Positions 8,910-19,600 of a stretch of 64,000 nucleotides of DNA are shown in pieces. Under the pieces are notes generated by a model. That model was given only the letters and a program-made list of their open reading frames with translations, did no database searches and had not been told where the DNA came from. The position numbers and the translations under genes were made by a program. The DNA comes from Candidatus Peregrinibacteria bacterium (GTDB lineage Bacteria > Patescibacteriota > Gracilibacteria > UBA1369 > LOWO2-01-FULL-3): the NCBI GenBank assembly GCA_030688025.1, contig JAUYJL010000003.1, positions 20,193 through 84,192 on the forward strand, given 5' to 3'. The number at the start of each line of letters is the position of its first letter. Within the stretch, counting starts at the first letter, position 1.

Positions 8910-9572
8910 TTAAGATTTTAAACCGCTCACCAAATCCATCAAAACGCTATAAGGATCATCAGCTCTGACCACTCCTGAAGCCAATAAAACCCCACTCGCC
9001 CCAAGCGCCAAAGCAATCCTCACATCTTCCCCGTCCTTGATTCCCGCTCCGACCAAAACATTCCCACTCCCCACCAACTCCACTGCTTTTTCTATAATCG
9101 CAGGCTCGGTTTTCGAAACAGACAAATCCCCTCCGATAAGTTCCGGAGGCTCAACCGCGACCAAATCAGGATTAAACCCAGAAATTTTCTTCGCCCTATC
9201 TCCATCATTCGCACAAGCAATAACAAAAAGTCCTGCACGCTTCGCCGCATTTATACATTTCTCCAAATTTTCATTTTCAAGCTGAAATTCCGCATGATTC
9301 AAAAGCGTCCCATAAGCCCCAACCCCTTTCACCATATCCGGCAAAATATGTCCGGTGTGCCCTCCATATCCCACAAAATCCGTATGTTGAGCAAAAACAG
9401 GAATAGAAACCGCCTCGCAAACTTTCACCAAATCAAGCGCAGAAACCGCAATACAAATATTCGCACCGGTTTCTTTCGCAACCCGCTCATGAATTTTCGC
9501 TAAAGCAACGGCACTTCCACCCGTCCCTTGCTCGTACGCCTTAAAATTGACTAAAATCAAAGGTAATTTCAT
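8910..9572 (-). CDS. tpiA: Triosephosphate isomerase, archaeal type
   Basis: This enzyme interconverts dihydroxyacetone phosphate and glyceraldehyde 3-phosphate. At 220 residues it has the short TIM barrel typical of archaea, not the roughly 250-residue bacterial form. Catalytic residues are visible: Lys11 in VNFKAY, His93 in LLNHAE, and Glu141 in AVEPPELIG. The phosphate loops GAGIKDGEDV and GVLLASGVV near the C-terminus also follow archaeal enzymes. The usual NHSEKR motif is NHAEFQ here. The gene lies upstream of hpf on the same strand. It is probably an ancient transfer or a lineage-typical replacement of the bacterial enzyme. Confidence 0.92.
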   Translation of the reverse strand: MKLPLILVNFKAYEQGTGGSAVALAKIHERVAKETGANICIAVSALDLVKVCEAVSIPVFAQHTDFVGYGGHTGHILPDMVKGVGAYGTLLNHAEFQLENENLEKCINAAKRAGLFVIACANDGDRAKKISGFNPDLVAVEPPELIGGDLSVSKTEPAIIEKAVELVGSGNVLVGAGIKDGEDVRIALALGASGVLLASGVVRADDPYSVLMDLVSGLKS

Positions 9573-9622
9573 GAGGAAAGTATACTACAAATCCCACTTA
9601 TATCCAAAATCTTATTAAAAAT

Positions 9623-10498
9623 TTAATGCCCAGATAATTTTCTTTTTTCCTCTGCTTCCATCAAGAAATTTTTGGCATTTTCCCTCGAAACAACAGGCAC
9701 TCCTGTTTCCCGTTCAATACCTCTACGCGCATCACCGGCAATCCGCCCACCTTGCTTAGCAATTTCACAACTTTCCGAAAATCCATCAGGCAGCTTTTTC
9801 TTTGAGATTTCCGTTGTCGTAGCCTCTGCCAACATATTCAAAACAAGTTCGAGATTCGTCATATTATCTCTCAAACTTTGTTTCTTCAGACCCTTAAACC
9901 GCTTATAATCTTTCACTTTCATCCCAGCCCACTCATTAGTCATTTCATCCGTTAAAACCGCATACTCTTGCCCTTCCTTGACTCCTCTAGTTTGCCATTC
10001 ATCTGTCAATTCTTTGCATACTTCTATAGTTTTAAGTCTCTGATTTATCCATTCCTTGGAATACCCTTTTTGCAAATAATTTTTCATCACACGGTCAATC
10101 GATAACTCAGGATCTTCCGTCTCTTCAAGCCTTTCATAACCAACCTTGGCAAGCCAAAGCTTGATTGGTTCAGCTTTTGGACTCGGAACAGATTGAATAA
10201 GACGCAAAAGTGTTTCCACAGTCGCCACATCAGTTTCTCGCAACTTACCATCTTGAGCAATCATTTTCAAGTGGTCACAAAATGTGACCACTTCACTTCC
10301 TTCAGTCTTTAAGCGATTTTTAAGAGTCGTCCAATAACTTTTTGCCTTTTTGTAATCAGTCTGCTCTATCAACACAGCCACAACATCAATCACCGAAAAA
10401 TACCAAAGTTCATGCTTTTCATCATAATATTTCCGAATATTGAAATTTTCAAAAACAACCGAAATATTATCCCCTATTTGTTTTTGACTATTCTCCAT
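9623..10498 (-). CDS. Bro-N domain protein (phage antirepressor/DinD-like)
   Basis: This 291-residue protein begins with a Bro-N domain (about residues 12-125), marked by WYFSVIDVVAVL, YWTTLKNRL and LRLIQSVPSPKAEPIKLWLAKVG. The same architecture is common in chromosomal and prophage antirepressor-like proteins and in the DNA-damage-inducible DinD group. The C-terminal half has conserved EWAGMKVKDYKRFKGL and GRIAGDARR(G)IE segments of that group. Function is probably DNA or protein binding in a regulatory or damage context, with no assigned target. No other phage genes are adjacent. It stands alone on the minus strand, divergent from the giant gene. Confidence 0.82.
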   Translation of the reverse strand: MENSQKQIGDNISVVFENFNIRKYYDEKHELWYFSVIDVVAVLIEQTDYKKAKSYWTTLKNRLKTEGSEVVTFCDHLKMIAQDGKLRETDVATVETLLRLIQSVPSPKAEPIKLWLAKVGYERLEETEDPELSIDRVMKNYLQKGYSKEWINQRLKTIEVCKELTDEWQTRGVKEGQEYAVLTDEMTNEWAGMKVKDYKRFKGLKKQSLRDNMTNLELVLNMLAEATTTEISKKKLPDGFSESCEIAKQGGRIAGDARRGIERETGVPVVSRENAKNFLMEAEEKRKLSGH

Positions 10499-10602
10499 AC
10501 ATTTTTTGAACTAAAAAATCACAGAAATACTAGTCAAAAACCAATTCATTTACAACAAAAAACTTTTTATAAATACTTTAAGAAAATTTTACATTTTACA
10601 AC

Positions 10603-10631
10603 TTGCATAAAGAAGATAACTTTGCTATAAT
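10603..10631 (+). promoter_or_regulatory. Promoter of the giant gene pair
   Basis: A near-consensus sigma-70 promoter: -35 TTGCAT at 10603-10608, 17-nt spacer, -10 TATAAT at 10626-10631. Transcription should begin near 10638. That puts the ATG at 10635 upstream of the predicted RNA and makes the ATG at 10686 the likely start of the giant protein. Confidence 0.8.
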
Positions 10632-10685
10632 ACTATGATAGCTTTAATAAAGCCCGAGAAAAAGGGCACTAAAACAAAAACAAAA

Positions 10686-13600
10686 ATGGCTATTAAAAAA
10701 TTCCTAGATTGTATCTCTAACTACAGTCAAAAACTCTCCCAAAAAGAGAACCGATTCGTGTATTTTGCTGATGCAGAAAAACCCGCCCCAGCAGAAACAC
10801 AAAAAGAGCCAAAAGACATGAATCATGAGGAATTTAAAAAATATCTTCAAGAAAAAACAAGAGTAAGCATCGAAGGAACCGGTACCGATCAAAAATTCGT
10901 TTTTCCAGTTAAGAATCAAGCTACAGAACGCTTCCCATGGACCCAAGAATTCGAAGATAAACTTAAAAAACTAAACATTAAAGACCTAGCCCATCCAGTC
11001 GAAATAACGCAAGCCGTCCTAGCGGAATTCGAAAGAGTCACGAAAAGCACAACAAGAGAAGCTTTAATTCCAGTAAGCAACGACCCAGCAAAAAAACTAG
11101 ACGCCAAAAAAGAAAATCCAGCCTTCATCGAAAGAAAAAACTTCATCAGAACCCTATCCACAACTCTTCAAGAAAAATACAAAACCCATGCAGAAAAAAT
11201 AACATGGACACTCATAGAAAATGATGCAACCGACTCAAACAAATTTAAATTGCAAGCAACTGATAAAAAAACAAACGCCAAAATTGTGTCAATTTCCGCC
11301 ATGGAAAGCCCTGCCATATTTATTGTAGGAACATCAGAGCAAAGCTTTCTTAACCCAACCCCGACTAAAGCACGATCCAAATTCGAAGAACTATTAAACT
11401 TACACCTAGAAGAATGGGGAGAAACATCAGTGGAACTTTCTGCCACAGAGGAAAAGAAAGCATACATAGAAACATTGCAAAACGTCTCCACAGATTTCGA
11501 GAAAAAAACAGCCCCAGCCGAAATAACAGATCAGGAAACAAGAAAAGACATAGAGCTTTACTACAAACAAGCCGCAGAATCAATTGCGGAACTGTCAACC
11601 GACCAACTTAGCAAAATAATCAAATACAATAGCTTCCCTGTATCCCAATCCGACCTAGACTCCGCCTTCACGCACAACTGGACAAGAAATGACAGAGCAA
11701 AAGCAAAAGCAAAAGCCACTTTCACAAAAACCATTTCAGATAAACTTGTTCAAAAAGCAAACGCCACCTCAGCTGAAATTGCCAAAGAAACACCTACAGA
11801 CAAAGCCCAAGCGATAGAGCACATAACAAAACTCCTAAGAGCCTTCACTAAGATTCAAAACGAAAAAGATATAGGATTTGTAAAAAATGCACCATTTGTT
11901 CTTAAAAACTGCCTTAACGCGCTTTCAGCCCAACAAGACAGAAATGTACCCCGTGTCGCAATCAGCCAAGTGACAAAAGAGTACGAATTATTTGGAGTAA
12001 ATTACATGCAAGGCGACAAAACCCCAGAAAAAATCAAAGCCACTTTTTATCAAGTGTTAAGAGTCGGTATCCCAGGCGCCGACAACGACCCAGAATACAA
12101 GGCAAAAATTGACACACTCCTAGCCAAAGCTTTCCCGGAAGCAGAATCAAAAACCCCAGTAGAACTTTTAGAAAAAACAAAAAAAACATTTGATAGAACA
12201 ATAGCAAAAGCCGGAGAGACAAGAGCGAAAGCTAAAGCGATATACGACAAAATGGCAGCAACAGACAAGAGATCAGCTTCAAACCCATCACTACCACTCT
12301 CAAGCATAACAGCCTCTTTAGCCTCCGCAAAAACAGCTTTTGAAGCACCAACGAAAAAAATCCAAAATATTGTAGAAGGAAAAACAGCAGAAGGAACTTT
12401 TGACGCGACTCATGATTTAACCAATGGTCGCACAATCGAAGACACTGGAACAGTAGAACAAGGAGAATTCCACGAAGGAAAATTAAAAAAAGGCCAAAGG
12501 GTTAATGCAATAGGCACAATCGAAGAAGGAGAATTCCAAAACAGAAACTTACAAAACGGAAGAATAATATTCACCAATGGAGAAATCCAAGAAGGAGAAT
12601 TTGACACAAACACCAATCTAACCAGCGGTATAAAAATCGACCAAGACGGAAAAATCACAAAAATACCAGTGGCCGCACCCGCTCCAGCTCCAGCAGCAGA
12701 ACAACCAAAAGTAAAATCATTGTCAGACGATATGACTGACTCAGGAATGGAAAATATGCGGACAGCAAAAGCGGAATTACAAAAACTAAGAGACAAGCTG
12801 AAAACCACAGGCGAATTTGTAAGCGCAATAACTACAGATGGAGAAGGCTCACCCATGTTTACACTTACCACAAAGAAAAAGGGAGCATACCAAATTAAAA
12901 TATTCCAAGATAGGAAAAAGCCCCCATATTTTATGGTAATAGGAACCCAGCTTACGAGTCCCCTGATAAAAACCCCTAAAAACCTGGCAAAGTATATAGA
13001 AGAGAACAAATTATTGAAAAAACCCGCAGCCGCTCCAGCCAAGACCGCACCCGCTCCAGCTCCAACTCCAGCATCGGTCTCAGCACCAGCCCCAGCCGCT
13101 TCCGCCCCAGAAGCCACAGCGGGAGAACCAGAACCTGACGCAAAAAGAGAACCAGAACTCACACAAGAATACAAAGCAAACCACGAGCAAACATTAAAAA
13201 TGGCCACAGCGACCAGAACAAAAGCCGCAGAGACTTTAAGGAAGTCAAATGAAGTTCTAGCAAAAGCCAAAGCAACATTAACACCATTACCCGCAGACGT
13301 ACAAACAGCAATTGATGAAGCACAAAAAGCCGCAAATGATTCTACAACCGCAGATCAACTAAAAGGAAAAGCCTACGCAGAAAACACCAACACAACGCCA
13401 CATCGCACAGAAATCGGCGAACGAACACCAGCAGGCATCCTCACAAAAGGACGAGCAGTAGACAAAGAAGGAACAATCCTAGAAGGAAACTTCGCCACCG
13501 ACGGAAAACAAGCCCTTATAAAAGGACGCGCAATTTTAAATGACGGAACAATCCTAGAAGGGAACTATGACCCCAACAGCGAGAACATAACAAAAGGAAA

Positions 13601-16600
13601 AGCGATTCTCCCATCTGGAGAAATCCAAGAAGGAGAATTCGATCCAAAAACGGGAAGTATCACAAAAGGAAGATCAATTTTGCCATCTGGCATAATCCTA
13701 GAAGGAACATTTGCAAATAAGACATTAGCTACCGGGACAAGAACTACAACTGATGGAAAAGTTGAAACATGGGAAAATGGGAAAAAAGTTGAACATTCAG
13801 CTCAAGCCCCAGCAGCAGCAGCAGCACCAGCAGGAGCCCCAACTACAGCCGCTCCAACAAAAGACTCCGCTCCAGCAAGAGTGGAAAAGAGAATAGACGC
13901 AACCACACTAGAAACCCCTGATTTCAAAACCGCAACGACACCTGCAGAAAAAGCAGAACAAGCCGCACAAATCCAACAAATCGAAGAATTAATAGCAGCC
14001 GAAACCGAAAAATTAGAAAAATTAAATAAAACCCAGGGAAATCCACAAGCCTTAGCCAACGCAAAAGCTGCAATCGACTCAACATTAGTAAAGCTAAAAT
14101 CAACATTAGAAAAACTAAAGAAAGGAGAAGTCCTAACGACAAATGGAAAAGAAAAATTCATGAAAGGCAGTAGCGGCACGGGAGCAGCAGAAGCCCCAGC
14201 AGACAGAGCAGCAGGAGCCCCAGCAAAAGCCAAAGAAGCCGCCCCGGCAGAACCAGAAATCCCTGCCACATACAAAACAAAATACGAAGAAACTCTAGCA
14301 AAAGCCAAAGCTACAAGAGCCCTCACTCATGCGTCAGTCAGAAATAAATCAAAACCACTAGATCCAACCGTACAAGCAGCAATTGATAATGCAGAAAAAG
14401 CCGCACAAGATGCCACAAAAAATCTAACAGGAAGCTACACTGATAAAAAAACATACACAGAAATCGGAGAAAAAACAGGAAAAATCGTAACAAAAGGAAG
14501 AAAAATCGCCCCAAATGGAACAACCCACGAAGGAGAATTTGATAAAGAACTGGGCGGCTTAACAAAAGGAAGAAAAACATCCCCAGACGGAACAATCCAA
14601 GAAGGAGAATTTGACGCAAACACCGTAACCTTAAAAAAAGGAAGAATAATCCTCCCAAATGGAACAACCTACGAAGGAGAATTTGATCAAACAGGAAGAT
14701 TAACAAAAGGAAGAAAAACATCCCCAGACGGAACAATCCAAGAAGGAGAATTTCATCAAACAGGATACCTAAAAAAAGGAACAAAAACCCTTCCCAACAG
14801 AACAATCCTAACAGGAAAATGGGACAAAGAAGGAAAGAAAAACGGAACAGTTACAGAAACTCAAGCCACAGCCGAAAAGAAAGAACCCACAACAGCAGAA
14901 AAAATTGCAAAACTCAAGAAACAAATCGACAAACTTTACGCACAAAGAGATAATCCTAACACATCAGGTGCTCAAGCAAGCGAAATTGGAGACAAAATAA
15001 TAAAACTTGAAAACCAAGTCAAAGGACTTGAAGCCGCCACCGCCGAAAAGAAAGAACCCCCAACAACAGAAGCACAAGCAGAAGCACCAGCACCTACCCC
15101 TCCTCCAACCACAGAAAAACCAGCCGCCCCAGAAGCCACACCGGAAGTCCAACCGGAAAACGAAGTAATCACAAACGCTGTAGCCATAGCCGATGCCGCC
15201 GCAAAAATAGCAAATGAAGCTGCAAAAACAGCAGCTACCGCTGGAGAAAGAACGCCAAAAGCCGGAGAAAGACCAGCAATATATAGAAACAAACAAGGAA
15301 CATTGTTTACAGGTATCGTTGGCGAAGACAATAAATTAGTAGAAGGCAGAGCCATAACAAAAAAAAATACAAAATTCGAAGGATTAATTGATCCAAAAAC
15401 AAGACAAATCATATTTGGACGAATAACATTGAAAACTGGAGAAAAATTCGAAGGAGAATTTCATCCGGCAGAAGGGGGAAAAGCAGCTCAGCTTAAAGAA
15501 GGAAGACATGTAAGCGCAGACGGAAAGACAACAGAAGAAGGATTATTCGACAAAGATTCAAACAAACTTATCAATGGCCGACGAATAACAACCTCAACCG
15601 CCGGAAAACTCATTGAAGTCGGAAAATTCGACAAAGACACAGGCAAGCTCATAGATGGTAAAAAAACAAAAACAGACGGCACGATTGAAGTCGGAAAATT
15701 CGACAAAGGCACCGGCAATCTCATAGATGGCATACGAACATTGCCAAATGGCGACAAAGAAAAAGGAAAATGGAACCCAGACGGAAAACCAAATGGAGCT
15801 ATAGAAAAAATCGCAGCCCCGGTCAACCCAACTACAAAAAACATTACCAACCTTGCCTCCAAAAACATAATAATAAGCGGAGAAAAATTAAACCTACCGG
15901 ACGCACAAGCAAAAGCTATTGAAACCCTATCAACAGCACTAGAACCAGCGCTTCTTGCAGCCAAAACCCCAACCGAAGTTCGAGACATTCTGGAAAAACT
16001 CTCGACAAATATATCAAAAACATTAGTAGCCGTCGACAAAGACACAGGAATCAAAAAAATCGAATTCCCGGCATTTGGCATCACATGGACAAACCAACCA
16101 ATAAACCAATTTGACCTAGCGGGAAAAGACAGCTTCAGAAAATTAATAAAGAAAATCTCAGGAGCCAAAAAAGAAAAACATGGTCCACGCTCACCTGAAT
16201 TCGAGACATTCAGAAAAGAAATAAAAAAATACGAAGACACAAGCGCAAGACTGGAAACAGACGCAAGATATAAAACCAACTACAAAGCCCTCGCAACAAA
16301 AACCAACCTTGTCGACGAAAGCGTCCACAAACTCGGCGAAGACGGGATCGAGGCAAAATGGGCATTCATGAAAGGCCACGGAAGAATTGACAAAATTCTT
16401 ACAACCGACGAAGGTCCATTCAAACTGGACGACACCCAAACAGGAAGATTCGTCGCACAAGTCATCACGGAAGGCTTAGACTTCAAAATCGACCTGGAAC
16501 ATATTTTCAAATTCGCGGCACAGTACAATAAAGATTTCCCTCAAGATTTCGGAGATTTCATGAAAAAATATGAAACACTTTCAGCTAAAGCAAACAAGAC

Positions 16601-19600
16601 CCCCGATGAACAAAAAGAATTAGCAAAAATGTTCAACGAAGTTCTATCCCCTGCCCTAAGACTTCTCGAATCAATACAAAAACTTCGCTACAACCAAGAA
16701 AAAGCAAAAGAAACCGCCGAAATTCTTACTCCAAAACAACAAAAAATCAGAACAAGCCTATCCTCAATGTTCACCTATTCCGAAAGAGAACCGGGAAAAT
16801 GGGAACGCCTCATGGGCTGGATGCAAGGAGTGGAACATGTAGACGCAGATGACGAAAAAGCAGGAAAAGTCCCTGTCCTAACAGACCTAGACGGAGAAAT
16901 AAAATATCTCGACAGAGGAATCCTAAGACGCTCATTCGATCCAAAAGCCGCATACGCCAAATTCATTGAAACAAGCGGAGCAATCACTGTCGATGAAAAC
17001 GACAAGAGAACAATAGATCCTGTAAAAATGCTCGCAAAAACAAACGAATTGATCGCCCTTGGAGGAAGAAGCATAGCGATACGAAAATTAATGCTAGGAG
17101 AAGGAAAAAAATCTCTCGATGAATTACAAAAAGATAAAGATTTCGCAAAGAAGCTAAAAGCACTCGTCCCAGCTCCGCTCACTGCCGAAATGATGGCAGA
17201 AACAAAAGAAATTCCAAAAGAACAAATGGAAGCATTCCAGCTTGGATTCATTCTTGGCGAAGACATGCAATACGACACAGAATTGGCAGAGACTCAAGCA
17301 CTATTAAGAGAAGAGAGTCCTGAAAACGCAAAAAATCCTGCAATAGAAGCCCTACTCAAAGACCTCGAAAAACAAGGAGTATCAAAAGAGGACATCATAA
17401 ATGTAGAAGCGCAAATATTAGCAATGGGCGCACTTACTTTCAACCAACACGGAGACTTGCAAGGCGCAGGAGTCGCATTCAACAAAAAAATCAAAATAGG
17501 AAAAAACACAACCTTAACCATCGGAGGAGGAAAAACAAGAGAAGGAACAAACATAGGCGCCGCACTGACATTCAGCATATATGAGGGAGAAAACTTCAAA
17601 TGTGGCTCAACATTAGAATTCGATTTACGAGGAGTTGGCGCTAGCTTAAATACATCATGGGAAGACGTAAACATAGGAATAGGCAGAGCAAAAATCTCAT
17701 TCTCAGTGGGAGGAAGACTCGGAAAAGGTATTTCCCTTGGAGCCGGAGTCCTCATCACCCGTAGAAATGTGGCCTTAAGAATCGCAGAAAACAAAGCCAA
17801 TCTCGAAAAAGAAACAGGCATAAATTCACAGGAATGGGAAGCATTCAAAGCCTCAAAAGGTAAACCTACAGAAGAAAGATATGCACTTCTTAAGAAAGTA
17901 ACAAAACTATACAACGCAATCGTAATCCCATATAAATCAACATTCCCGGGAGACCAAGCCGTTCAACACAGAGACATAGTCTACATGATGGACAGCTTCA
18001 AAGACGCAGTCACGGACAAAGCCGTAGATCAAATCGCAAGCTCACCATGGGAATTTTTCCAAGGAGTCGGAGTTGTCGCGACAATATACCCTCCATTCTT
18101 CATGCTTGTAGGAGTGTTCAAACTTGGTTCCGCAAAAGTATTCATACCAAGCAGAGACAAACTCGGAAAAATCAAAGACAAAATCTCAAACAAGATAATG
18201 CGCAGAAAATTGGAAGTTGCACTTCAGGAGGCAGAAAAAAGAATGAAAGAGGGAAAATCTATCGGAGTGGAAGCCCCAACGATTGAAACAAGAACATATG
18301 GACCTGCAAGAAAAATAGACTTTAAAGGAGCACAAAAAACAGCAAACCTAGTCTACAACAGCGCAGAAACCGCAGAAATAGACCCAAACGGCTCACCACG
18401 AGTCACTACCTCCAAAGCAAGAACTTCTTTCGCCGACCTCCTGAAAGAGACCGATGAACCGGAATGGAAAAAAGTTGCAGACCCTACCAAAGAAACTCCT
18501 CTTGAAATCGAAGCCGATAAACTAAAACGCTTCAACAAAAAACTTCTTAAAGAAGTACAATTACAACTTGGCGAAGACAAAGACGGAAAACGCGAACTTA
18601 AAGTATTAAATACTTATAATAAAGATGTTGAAGTCTATATCGACCCTCGTATCCCACGTGAAGAACTCGGATTGACGGTCGAAGGAGGCAAACTTTACAT
18701 CACCGGAGATATCGACAAAATCGCAATCACTCGCGAAAGATTCTACATGCCGTTCAAATCACAAAAAAGCACAAGTAGCATAAAAGACATCATCGTCCTC
18801 GGAAACCAAGGCTCAGTCGCCGGCACAGTCGACAGAGAATATATAGAACGATATTCAAGCGCCTACGCCGAAAAACTTGAAGGAGACATGGGATTCTCAC
18901 TGGAAACAGGATACGGAGAATCCGCTCAAGAAAACATAAAAGAAGGCCCACTCGCACCCGAAGAACAAACAGAAGTAAAAGCAATTTCAACGGCAAAAGC
19001 GGCAAAACTAAAACAAAGACAAGACGAGCAAGCCGCAAGAGAAACAGGCAGACAACAATTCATAGCAGACGTAGAGAAAGGGAAAAAAGCCTACGATGCC
19101 CGCAAAAAAGAAAAAGAAACCCGCAAAACAGAAGCCAAAGAAATGGACACATCTACAGCCAAACGTACAAAAGCCTTGGACGCAATAAAAACAAAAGCTT
19201 TGAAAGAACAAACAGTTCCACCAGCTTTCGATGCAGACATCGTAAGCCTTGCTAAAAATCCCGCATTCCGAAAAGAATTAGGAGAAATCACAGGCAATGA
19301 TGAAAAAATAAAAACCCTAATCTTAACATACGCAAAAAAGACAACCAGAAGCGGAAAACTTCTATATCCTGCCCTACAAAATATCACCAAAAAAGGCCAC
19401 GAAAACGAAATCAATCACGCAATGATCGGAGTACTGAACAAATGGTTTCTCACCCTATTAAGGGATGACAAACAAAGCGACAAAGCAATCCATCGCACCC
19501 TTGCAGGAAGAATACGATTCGCAACACAAATATTCACAGAATCTTTCGAGGCATCACGAAAAGCAATCAACGCCCGCCTTCCGAACGATCAACAAATAAC

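Noticed and set aside
10635..10685. ATG at 10635 as start of the giant gene
   Set aside because: It lies upstream of the transcription start predicted from a near-consensus promoter.
12400..15800. CRISPR array or direct repeat array
   Set aside because: The periodic repeats are coding, vary in sequence and encode MORN-like units; no constant spacer-repeat pattern anywhere in the window.
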